From the NCBI GenBank assembly GCA_021324035.1, contig JAJPJU010000325.1, positions 1 through 6,023 of the forward strand: DNA of 6,023 nucleotides, written 5' to 3'. Numbering within the stretch: the stretch's first letter is position 1; each line of letters opens with the position of its first letter. The notes under the pieces are model-generated. The model made no database searches and was not told the DNA's origin. It saw nothing but the letters and a program-made list of their open reading frames with translations. This document shows, one piece after another, positions 1 through 5,056 of this stretch. The translations under genes were made by a program, and so were the position numbers. This DNA is from Spartobacteria bacterium. Its GTDB lineage: Bacteria; Verrucomicrobiota; Verrucomicrobiia; Chthoniobacterales; UBA10450.

Positions 1-8
1 CCGCCTGT

Positions 9-650
9 TTAAGAGGGCAATTTTTTCGCGCGCACTGCCTGCAAATCTGAAGCGACGCCTTGGAGCCGGGAAATAATTTCTTCCAGATTGGGCATTGATT
101 CGGGCAATGGATTTTTCCCGTCACCGGTCGAGGCGAGAGCATCTCTCAACTCCTGCAAGTCGCGCCTGAGCTCGAAATTAGCAATCACCAGTTGGCCCAC
201 GATTTTCAACGCTTCCTTTTGCGCATCGCTAAGGGTGTGCGGCACGTGGTCGATCACGCAAAGTGTGCCCAAAACATGGCCGTCCCGCGCGGCCAAGGGC
301 TCGCCCGCATAAAACCGGATGTTAAGATCGCCGGTCACCAGAGGATTATTTGCGAATCGCTCGTCCTTGGTCGCATCGGGCACAACGAACAACTCCGGTT
401 GCATGATCGCGTGTGTGCAAAAAGCCTGGGCCCGCGGCGTCTCCTGAACGTCCAGACCGAATTTCGACTTAAACCACTGGCGATCGCTGTCGATCAGGCT
501 AATCAACGAAATCGGCACGCCGCAGATCAGCGCCGCCAATCTCGTTAGTTCGTCGAAATGCTCTTCCGGCTTGGTGTCGAGAATCTTATAGGCGCGCAGG
601 GTGCGCAATCGTTCGCCTTCATTAGCCGGCACGGGATAAGGCGTCGCCAT
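9..650 (-). CDS. Stand-alone GAF-domain sensory protein
   Basis: The product is a 213-residue soluble protein made of one GAF domain (about residues 25-160) and a short helical tail. Visible family hallmarks are NEGERLRTLRAYKILDT (residues 10-26), FDELTRLAA, ISLIDSDRQWFKSKFGL (50-66), ETPRAQAFCTHAI (70-82), DERFANNPLV and IRFYAGEPL (111-119), then GTLCVID (128-134). This is the GAF subtype usually found at the N-terminus of sensor histidine kinases and GGDEF/EAL proteins. Here no kinase, cyclase or DNA-binding domain follows: after residue 160 only two short charged helices (about 160-172 and 188-207) remain, possibly for dimerisation. The ligand cannot be deduced. The ATG at 650 directly precedes the conserved N-terminal motif, and no clear ribosome site is seen. 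It is divergently arranged with the TMEM175-like gene across a 124-bp spacer. A signalling or redox/ligand-sensing partner role is inferred. Confidence 0.9.
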   Translation of the reverse strand: MATPYPVPANEGERLRTLRAYKILDTKPEEHFDELTRLAALICGVPISLISLIDSDRQWFKSKFGLDVQETPRAQAFCTHAIMQPELFVVPDATKDERFANNPLVTGDLNIRFYAGEPLAARDGHVLGTLCVIDHVPHTLSDAQKEALKIVGQLVIANFELRRDLQELRDALASTGDGKNPLPESMPNLEEIISRLQGVASDLQAVRAKKLPS

Positions 651-724
651 GAACTTACGCTAACGAAAATCAACGCGATTTCCAACCGCCCACAAACGGT
701 GGTTGGCGACCGCCGATCGTGTTC

Positions 725-752
725 TTGTCACTTGCCACTCGTCACTTGGCAC
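725..752. repeat. Imperfect 7-bp tandem repeat in divergent spacer
   Basis: Four consecutive heptamers (TTGTCAC, TTGCCAC, TCGTCAC, TTGGCAC) lie 22 bp before the start codon of the TMEM175-like gene. They share the consensus TYGNCAC. The unit resembles the GGTCACT/TGTCACT heptamers at 5057-5098 in a shifted register. TTGTCA and TTGGCA inside the array resemble -35 boxes, but no properly spaced -10 was found. Confidence 0.7.
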
Positions 753-774
753 TGTTTTGGAATAATTTCCGGCC

Positions 775-1380
775 ATGGAGAGCAACCGGGTCGAAGCGTT
801 CAGCGACGGCGTCTTCGCAATCATCATTACGATCATGGTATTGGAACTGAAAGTTCCGCACGGATCGGATTGGGCGGCTCTCCAACCAGTTGTCCCGATT
901 TTTTTCAACTACGTGCTGAGCTTCGTTTACCTCGGCATCTATTGGAACAACCATCACCATTTATTGAAAGCGTGCGGACGCGTCACCGGCGGCGTTCTCT
1001 GGGCCAACCTTCATTTGCTTTTTTGGCTGTCCCTTTTTCCTTTCGTGACGGCCTGGCTCGGCGAAAACTACGCCAGTCCCGCTCGGACTTTCGCGGCCGT
1101 GCCGTCCGCGCTTTACGGCGCGGTGTTATTGCTCGCCTCAATCGCTTACTTGATTCTGCAAACGACACTCATCAATGCGCAAGCTGAGGGTTGTGAATCT
1201 CAACTTGCTCTCGCTCTCGGCAACGATTGGAAAGGAAAGCTGTCGCCAATTCTTTACGCCATCGCGATCGCCAGCTCGTTCATTCATCCATGGATCGCCG
1301 GTGGCATCTACGTTCTTGTCGCGCTGATTTGGCTCGTCCCCGACCGCCGCATCGAGCGAGCGTTACTCGCGGACCGATGA
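775..1380 (+). CDS. TMEM175/DUF1211 family potassium channel, bacterial type
   Basis: The product is a 201-residue integral membrane protein. The family signature R-x3-FSDGVFAI is intact near the N-terminus (R5, then FSDGVFAI at 9-16) and sits in the first membrane helix, which lines the pore in characterised members. Six hydrophobic segments are visible at about 9-26, 39-57, 75-94, 106-130, 155-172 and 174-189. The IYWNNHHHLL stretch (55-64) and the LHLLFWLSLFPFVTAW stretch (79-94) are further typical conserved blocks. Bacterial members carry one six-helix repeat, in contrast to the doubled animal protein, and assemble as tetramers that conduct potassium; the length here fits one complete repeat. 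The ATG at 775 is the only start that keeps the signature, and no convincing Shine-Dalgarno site precedes it. It is divergent from the GAF gene. A role in potassium leak or membrane potential is expected from the family, not shown by context. Confidence 0.93.
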   Translation: MESNRVEAFSDGVFAIIITIMVLELKVPHGSDWAALQPVVPIFFNYVLSFVYLGIYWNNHHHLLKACGRVTGGVLWANLHLLFWLSLFPFVTAWLGENYASPARTFAAVPSALYGAVLLLASIAYLILQTTLINAQAEGCESQLALALGNDWKGKLSPILYAIAIASSFIHPWIAGGIYVLVALIWLVPDRRIERALLADR

Positions 1381-1453
1381 CTTCAGCGTTGCAGTATTTC
1401 GGCGTTTCAGATTTTGTTTGCTGGCTCTTTCCCGTTCTCCTTCCGCCACTAAC

Positions 1454-1471
1454 CGTCGCGCTTGCGCGACG
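1454..1471. repeat. Perfect 8-bp inverted repeat, possible weak terminator
   Basis: CGTCGCGC and GCGCGACG are separated by two bases, 73 bp after the stop of the TMEM175-like gene. As RNA this would fold into a GC-rich 7-bp stem with a CUUG tetraloop. Only three Ts follow shortly after, so a standard intrinsic terminator is not supported. It could still mark the 3' end of the upstream transcript. The rest of the 252-bp spacer (1381-1632) shows no gene; its pyrimidine-rich stretches (TTTCAG words around 1500-1530) may be degenerate repeat sequence. Confidence 0.4.
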
Positions 1472-1632
1472 ACGAGTTTCCCGACCAAATTCTCAACCAC
1501 TGAAGTTCTTTCAGTCTTTTCAGTTTCTTCCGCGTGCAAGACCTCGCGATGAGTGAATCGGTTACAACTTTTTCTTCAACCTGCTCAATTTCTCATTCAA
1601 CGCGCCTAACGAGGCTCGTTGTCTAAGTCGGC

Positions 1633-1947
1633 ATGAAACTCAGGATTTTTACGATACTTGGAAGCTTCGCGCTGTTATTAATCGCCGGATGCGCGAGCGA
1701 TTTCGAATCGACCTCAAGCGGCTCGGAACCCAGTTCCGAATCGACCTCAAGCGGTTCGGAATCCAGTTCCGGCGTCGATACCTCGTCGATCGACGAATTC
1801 AATGCGAACCAGCAACGGATTAACGAACAAATGGCGCTTGATGCTGCCAACGCCGCCGCCTTTCAGCAAAATGCTGGCGCGATGGCCGCTGCTCAGCAGA
1901 CCGAAAACCAAGCCAACGCTCAGTTTAATCAGAACGGACTACAGTAA
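1633..1947 (+). CDS. Small Ser-rich/Gln-Asn-rich lipoprotein, unknown function
   Basis: This 104-residue protein has a clear lipoprotein signal: MKLR, a hydrophobic stretch (residues 5-18), then the lipobox I-A-G-C with Cys20 as the predicted lipidation site. After the cysteine come two nearly identical 11-residue units rich in Ser, Glu and Thr (25-46), an Asp/Ser segment (47-55), and a tail rich in Gln, Asn and Ala (55-104) that looks helical or disordered. No enzymatic motif is present. The mature protein would be a short, flexible, acidic and polar chain anchored to a membrane, and its function is not recognised. A weak GAGG lies 18 bp before the ATG, too far for a standard site. The gene converges with the 473-residue secreted-protein gene, 55 bp apart. 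The signal peptide, codon-periodic repeat and absence of stops support a real gene. Confidence 0.75.
   Translation: MKLRIFTILGSFALLLIAGCASDFESTSSGSEPSSESTSSGSESSSGVDTSSIDEFNANQQRINEQMALDAANAAAFQQNAGAMAAAQQTENQANAQFNQNGLQ
1705..1770 (+). repeat. 33-bp tandem duplication inside lipoprotein gene
   Basis: Two adjacent 33-bp copies (1705-1737 and 1738-1770) match at 31 of 33 positions. They encode ESTSSGSEPSS and ESTSSGSESSS. One difference is silent (GGC/GGT) and the other changes Pro to Ser. High nucleotide identity points to a recent in-frame duplication just after the lipid anchor, so copy number may vary between strains. Confidence 0.9.
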
Positions 1948-1991
1948 CCGCTTCGCTTCCAGACGCTCAAACACTGAAAGACTGATGTCGG

Positions 1992-2013
1992 ATTTCAGCT
2001 TTTCAGTTTTCAG
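1992..2013. repeat. TTTTCAG heptamer repeats over a gene end
   Basis: ATTTCAG, TTTTCAG and TTTTCAG follow one another with one extra C after the first, then a T-rich run. Read on the minus strand they supply part of the last codons (Ala-Glu-Asn) and the TGA stop (2005-2003) of the 473-residue protein gene. An upstream ACTGAAA at 1973-1979 can pair with TTTCAGT at 2001-2007, so the short convergent spacer might also form a weak terminator hairpin. Confidence 0.55.
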
Positions 2014-3424
2014 CTTTTTCCCAGTCCAGTCCTTCGGTCGTTATGTCGATCTTGCTGCCGCCATCGTCCGGCTTAACAAAAATGGTGAGCGACGCTGGCC
2101 CTCGTTTCCGCTTCAGGATGGAAGACTTCGACGTGATCAGGTCGCTGCCGTCGCTAATCCAACCCTGCCCTTTCAAATTTTTGGCGAGGTCCGCGCAGGC
2201 GGCCTTCACCGGCAACTTGCTCTTACAACTCATCATCTCCACAAGCGCCTTGTATTCGAAATCGCTCGCATCTTTCGTTAGGGCGAGATCTTTAATATTT
2301 AATCCTGGCGCCGCGGGCCTGGCTTCACCAGGGCCAGACTTTGAAGAGTTAGAAGCCTTCGACTTCATGGCCATCGCGTTCGCCATTGCCGTGGCCATCT
2401 CTCCATCAGCGTCGTCACTGTTCGGCTTTGACTGTTCCGCCGCCGGTTTCTCCTCGGCGACCTGATATTCCTTCGGAATTTCGCCAAGCGGCGCAACGAA
2501 CTTCAATTTTACCCCCCATTTCTCGCCGAAGGTGTCGACGTCGCCGTTCGTCGTGATTTCGCCTTCGACCTTCCCGTTTTCATAAGTGAACGGCGTCGCT
2601 TCGATCGATCCGCTCGAGCTGAATCCTTTGTTTTTCATGCCGTTGTGCACAACCTGGCAGCTGTAAATCGAGCCATCTTCGTGCAGCGAGATAATCAGCG
2701 CGTTGCCGTAGTGTCCAAACATCGCGTCGTTATCGGGTTTCCTGGCCTTGGAATGATCTTTCTCGGTAAACAATAACAAAATCCCGGGTTTGTTATCGAA
2801 CGGTTCGGTCCAGCGCGCGGAGACGTAATTCAGCTTCGCGTCTTTGCCGTTGCCGGTGAACGTGCCCGTCACCGTGGGTTTTACATTCGCGGCCGGTCCT
2901 CCAGTTTTTTGCGCGGTGGACGCCGACGCCGGCAGGTCTTCGTTCGCCTTCATCAGAGCGACATTGAATTTCACATCCGCGCTTCTAGGGATCATCTGCG
3001 AGGGATCGAGCGGATGGCTGAGCTTGCCAATCGCGCGCCCGTTCTCCACCTTCAACTCGGTCTTGGCGCCTTCGCCGGTAACGCCCGCGACCGACGTGTT
3101 GTTATCTGTCCCGTTCCACTGGATTAATTCGCCACTTTTCTTGAACTCAATCCTCAGGTTCGGCTTTTTGAATTCCGGAAACTCCCCCTTTTTTTCCGCG
3201 GCTCGCGCTGCCTTCAACGCCTGCGCTGTGATCGGCTGATTGCTCAGTACTATTATGATCCTGTCTTCGCCGTCGACAGTCGTCTCGTAGGCCACACCCT
3301 GCGACAATTGCCAGGTTTTCTTACTTAGAGTGACCGTGCCCTGGGCCGGCTTATCCTGCGCGAACAGCGCCCCGGCACCCAGAACGATAATCGTAGTTAA
3401 CCAAAAAATTGATTTCTTTATCAT
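2003..3424 (-). CDS. Secreted protein with duplicated beta-rich domain, unknown function
   Basis: The 473-residue product begins with a Sec signal peptide: MIKK, a hydrophobic core (about 6-20), and probable cleavage after ALFA at residue 22. Two regions, about 30-158 and 186-313, look like diverged copies of one beta-rich domain. Each starts with G-T-x-T, contains a hydrophobic strand (RIIIVL; GILLLF), has a later strand pair around a KSGELI/EDGSIY turn, and ends with an ENGR/ENGK block followed by a VKFNVAL/VKLKFVAPL strand. A linker rich in Ala, Met, Ser and Lys (about 322-375) separates these from a C-terminal domain (about 385-466) with Cys400 and Cys410, which could form a disulfide after export, then alternating strand-like segments. 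No catalytic motif is recognised, so an extracytoplasmic binding or structural role is the most that can be inferred. The ATG at 3424 gives the complete signal peptide. The stop lies in heptamer repeats. Confidence 0.87.
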   Translation of the reverse strand: MIKKSIFWLTTIIVLGAGALFAQDKPAQGTVTLSKKTWQLSQGVAYETTVDGEDRIIIVLSNQPITAQALKAARAAEKKGEFPEFKKPNLRIEFKKSGELIQWNGTDNNTSVAGVTGEGAKTELKVENGRAIGKLSHPLDPSQMIPRSADVKFNVALMKANEDLPASASTAQKTGGPAANVKPTVTGTFTGNGKDAKLNYVSARWTEPFDNKPGILLLFTEKDHSKARKPDNDAMFGHYGNALIISLHEDGSIYSCQVVHNGMKNKGFSSSGSIEATPFTYENGKVEGEITTNGDVDTFGEKWGVKLKFVAPLGEIPKEYQVAEEKPAAEQSKPNSDDADGEMATAMANAMAMKSKASNSSKSGPGEARPAAPGLNIKDLALTKDASDFEYKALVEMMSCKSKLPVKAACADLAKNLKGQGWISDGSDLITSKSSILKRKRGPASLTIFVKPDDGGSKIDITTEGLDWEKAEN

Positions 3425-3449
3425 AAGGTCTTCGTCGGGCCGACCTTAT
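3423..3449 (-). promoter_or_regulatory. Hairpin overlapping the start codon of the secreted-protein gene
   Basis: ATAAGGTC (3423-3430) and GACCTTAT (3442-3449) are perfect 8-bp arms around an 11-base loop. On the minus strand the 3' arm ends in the first two bases of the ATG at 3424-3422, and a weak GAAG ribosome-site candidate sits at the loop edge five bases upstream. As mRNA this could hide the start codon; as DNA it could be an operator. Either role is inference. Confidence 0.5.
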
Positions 3450-3459
3450 CGCCGCTGCA

Positions 3460-3624
3460 ATGGTAGGGCAAGAGGTTGGGCCGAGCAGCAGCACCCAGAC
3501 AAACGGCAATCATTTCTTCAACGCAGCGCTGGACACATCGTTCGCGCCGGGCGCGAATTCAGCTTTGATGAAGAGTCCTGCGACTGGCAGCTCACAGCGC
3601 TGCGTGACCACTTCACGGCCGTAA
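3460..3624 (+). CDS. Candidate 54-residue small protein, unknown function
   Basis: An ATG at 3460 opens a 54-codon frame ending in TAA at 3622-3624. It is followed 24 bp later by a strong plus-strand intrinsic terminator, the main reason to consider it. The product starts MVGQEVGPSSSTQTNGNHFF and is polar, rich in Ser, Thr, Ala and Asn, with one Cys at 48 and no signal peptide or membrane helix. No ribosome site is visible. It overlaps the inverted repeats at 3518-3607, and the minus strand is also open across much of the region, so the sequence could equally be the body of a non-coding RNA. A palindrome at 3541-3557 makes the peptide FAPGAN appear on both strands, which shows that coding appearance alone is unreliable here. 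Not recognised as a known family. Confidence 0.3.
   Translation: MVGQEVGPSSSTQTNGNHFFNAALDTSFAPGANSALMKSPATGSSQRCVTTSRP
3518..3607. repeat. 11-bp inverted repeat enclosing a GC-rich hairpin
   Basis: ACGCAGCGCTG (3521-3531) and CAGCGCTGCGT (3595-3605) are perfect inverted copies, extendable by two pairs with one bulged A. Between them lies TTCGCGCC-G-GGCGCGAA (3541-3557), itself a perfect inverted repeat, and AGTC-CTGC-GACT (3574-3585). The nested arrangement would fold into a branched RNA about 90 nt long, or a DNA cruciform. Confidence 0.6.
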
Positions 3625-3648
3625 GCTAAGAGTCAGTCTTAGAAATCT

Positions 3649-3684
3649 AAAAAGGGGTGGGCCGAAAGGCTCACCCTTTTTTTT
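3649..3684 (+). terminator. Intrinsic terminator with GAAA tetraloop
   Basis: The stem pairs GGGTGGGCC (3655-3663) with GGCTCACCC (3668-3676), with one G-U pair, closed by a GAAA (GNRA) tetraloop at 3664-3667 and followed by eight Ts (3677-3684). The A-run before the stem can pair with the T-run, extending the stem. The GNRA loop and G-U pair favour the plus-strand transcript. On the minus strand the same stem has one A-C mismatch and five Ts after it, so it may also end transcripts of the Gre-like gene, which stops 94 bp before it. Confidence 0.8.
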
Positions 3685-3777
3685 GGCCGCATAGCATGGC
3701 GAAGGCGGACCGCCCTCGTTAGGTCAAAATTAATTTCGGACCCACATCGCACCAGCTGTTTCAGCCAAAGCCCCGAC

Positions 3778-4230
3778 TCAGGGCCGGTAGTTTACCTTTT
3801 CGATTTTCGCCGAACGACCGTCGTCAAGTATGATCCAGTCGCCGATCTCTGCGTTCAGCAGCTTTTTGCCGAGTGGCGATATCCAACTCACCGCGTCCGG
3901 TTCGAAATCGAGTTCGTCGACACCGATAACCGTGTGGGTTTCGGTCGCACCCTTTTTATCTTTCACAGTCACAGTTGCGCCGAACGTTACGCTTCTCGAC
4001 GGCGGGTCTGGAGGATGCACGATCTGGACTGACTCGAGAATCTGTTCCAGTTCGGCCAGACGTTCATCGTTCTGGTTCGACGCGCGAAGTTTTGCGAGCT
4101 CCTCGCACAAACGGTTCCGGCCTCGCGCAGTAATATAATTCGCCGCGCCCGGCGGCAGACCCGACGCCGACCGTTTGCGACCGCTTCGCTCTGGCGGATC
4201 GACGTCTTCCTTAACAAAAGCCCTGCTCAA
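3778..4230 (-). CDS. GreA/GreB-family transcription factor with shortened coiled coil
   Basis: The product is 150 residues. The N-terminus MSRAFVKE matches the GreB-type opening, which supports the TTG start at 4230-4228. Residues 9-30 form a Pro/Arg/Gly-rich linker, NYITARGRNRLCEELAKL (31-48) is the usual start of the first coiled-coil helix, and the C-terminal FKBP-like GreA domain spans about 80-149 (VTFGATVTV, HTVIGVDE, WISPLGKKLL, EIGDWI). In GreA and GreB the coiled coil enters the RNA polymerase secondary channel, and acidic residues at its tip (Asp41 and Glu44 in E. coli GreA) help cleave the transcript. Here only about 22 residues separate the two helix ends (48-70), so the tip region appears missing. 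It may therefore bind polymerase without stimulating cleavage, as Rnk-like proteins do. It lies 75 bp downstream of a same-strand gene, and its leader contains heptamer repeats. Confidence 0.9.
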   Translation of the reverse strand: MSRAFVKEDVDPPERSGRKRSASGLPPGAANYITARGRNRLCEELAKLRASNQNDERLAELEQILESVQIVHPPDPPSRSVTFGATVTVKDKKGATETHTVIGVDELDFEPDAVSWISPLGKKLLNAEIGDWIILDDGRSAKIEKVNYRP

Positions 4231-4234
4231 CGCC

Positions 4235-4269
4235 TTACTTTGTAATTCTTACTTCTGACTTCCTACTTT
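4235..4269. repeat. Five heptamer units in the leader of the Gre-like gene
   Basis: Five 7-bp units (TTACTTT, GTAATTC, TTACTTC, TGACTTC, CTACTTT) are in exact register. On the minus strand they read as purine-rich AGTARGA-like words, ending in AAGG two to five bases before the TTG start at 4230. The array thus covers the place where the ribosome site should be, and its repeated AGGA/AAGG-like words may act as weak ribosome-binding sequence. Confidence 0.6.
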
Positions 4270-4305
4270 TCTTTCCCTGGTCCCGGGCCAATGGTCACTT
4301 TTTCT

Positions 4306-4848
4306 TCAGCTGCCCGTTCGGAACTGGTCTTCCTTGTTTTTGAACAGGATGTTGAATGTGGTCAGCGATCCGTAACAGCGTGTGATGTACTGCTGGATGT
4401 CGAACTTGTCCGCTTCGCTTAGCTTGTCGTTCGCGTTCACCTTTTGCTCGAGAACGCGAAGATTATTCCGGATCATGACGATTTTGTGGAAGAACGTCTC
4501 CAGCGGAACTTCTTTCGGCTGAAGCGAGTTGTCGGCCGATTGTAAGACAAGCGTTCCGCGTTGCCAGCGATTCGCCAATCCTTCGACGACTACATCCTTT
4601 TGTTCGAGTCCAAGCGCATCAACGACTGCTTGCGCAGTCTCCTGAATCAAATTCGTGAGCGGCATCTGCAATTCAGTTAAGGTTGCGGTCGATTCGGCAG
4701 GCTGAAGATCACTCGAAGCCGGCGCGATTGTCCGCGGCGCATCATCAAACGAGATCTCCGCCGTCTGTTCCGTCAACGATCGCACCACTCCGACACCGTA
4801 TTGCGGATGGCGCACCTTCATCCCGATATGAAGCGTCCCAATATTCAT
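4306..4848 (-). CDS. Conserved hypothetical with UvrD-tail-like N-terminal domain
   Basis: This 180-residue soluble protein opens with LHIGMKVRHPQYGVGVV (6-22), followed by AEISFDD (30-36) and a short Thr-Ile strand. This pattern of G-x-x-V-x-H-P-x-[FY]-G-x-G-x-V plus a following F strand is the small Tudor-like beta barrel seen at the C-terminus of UvrD/PcrA helicases and in related RNA-polymerase-interacting domains. After a linker (about 45-58), residues 58-180 are mostly helical, with a charged stretch KIVMIRNNLRVLEQKVNAND (122-141) resembling coiled coil and a final aromatic helix. No signal peptide or catalytic motif is seen. An interaction with RNA polymerase or a nucleic-acid enzyme is inferred from the first domain. 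ATG 4848 is preferred because it precedes the domain closely; Met10 would cut into it. It could share a transcript with the Gre-like gene 75 bp downstream. Confidence 0.82.
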   Translation of the reverse strand: MNIGTLHIGMKVRHPQYGVGVVRSLTEQTAEISFDDAPRTIAPASSDLQPAESTATLTELQMPLTNLIQETAQAVVDALGLEQKDVVVEGLANRWQRGTLVLQSADNSLQPKEVPLETFFHKIVMIRNNLRVLEQKVNANDKLSEADKFDIQQYITRCYGSLTTFNILFKNKEDQFRTGS

Positions 4849-4922
4849 CTTAAGAATGCGAAGTGCGAACCGCTGAGCGCGAAGTGATCAGACTTTCAAC
4901 AATCATCGGTTCGATAATCCAA

Positions 4923-4928
4923 ATTATA
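4923..4928 (-). promoter_or_regulatory. Candidate -10 box for the UvrD-tail-like gene
   Basis: A perfect TATAAT on the minus strand lies 74 bp before the ATG at 4848, in the A/T-rich patch of an otherwise GC-rich spacer. No good -35 hexamer is found at 16-18 bp, so the promoter is tentative. Confidence 0.35.
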
Positions 4929-5056
4929 TCGCCGCCGAAAGCCGTCCAGTGGGTTCCGAGAGGTGAAAACTGACTTGCAACTGGTGAAAGGTTTTCATCG
5001 TTTCAGATTTCGGCCGTTGCCGAGGTCAATCGATCGTCGATCCCCCATTAACTTCT

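Larger units (their letters stand above)
3425..3777. other. 353-bp spacer with short ORFs and inverted repeats
   Basis: No gene of usual length lies here. The left part (to 3684) holds the start-codon hairpin, a 54-codon ORF on the plus strand, an 11-bp inverted repeat enclosing a GC-rich hairpin, a 6-bp hairpin CTAAGA/TCTTAG (3626-3642) and a strong terminator. On the minus strand, short open frames are chained by ATGA overlaps (3632-3510, then 3513-3421). The right part (3685-3777) shows nothing distinctive. The spacer should also hold the promoter of the 473-residue protein gene, but no clear -35/-10 pair could be assigned. Confidence 0.6.

Noticed and set aside
558..1187. 209-codon plus-strand frame across the GAF start and the TMEM175-like gene
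   Set aside because: It runs through two well-supported genes in other frames, has no recognisable domain and reads like a shadow frame rich in Arg, Ser and His.
1783..1796. 14-bp perfect palindrome TCGTCGATCGACGA in the lipoprotein gene
   Set aside because: It encodes Ser-Ser-Ile-Asp-Glu with ordinary codons in the middle of the gene, and GATC/CGTCG words are common here, so chance is sufficient.
3510..3512. TGA readthrough or recoding joining the short minus-strand frames
   Set aside because: The frame after the TGA resembles a signal-like hydrophobic stretch, but all other genes here use TGA as a stop and no recoding signal is evident.
3330..3629. 99-codon plus-strand frame starting inside the secreted-protein gene
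   Set aside because: Its first third is antisense to the signal peptide region. The shorter frame starting at 3460 fits the spacer and terminator better.
4964..4997. TGAAAAC/GTTTTCA inverted repeat with 20-bp spacer
   Set aside because: Only 7 bp with a long loop and no T-run; could be an operator but has no supporting context.
5032..5042. GATCGTCGATC odd palindrome upstream of the heptamer array
   Set aside because: Short, not repeated elsewhere and without adjacent promoter elements; likely chance in CGAT-rich sequence.
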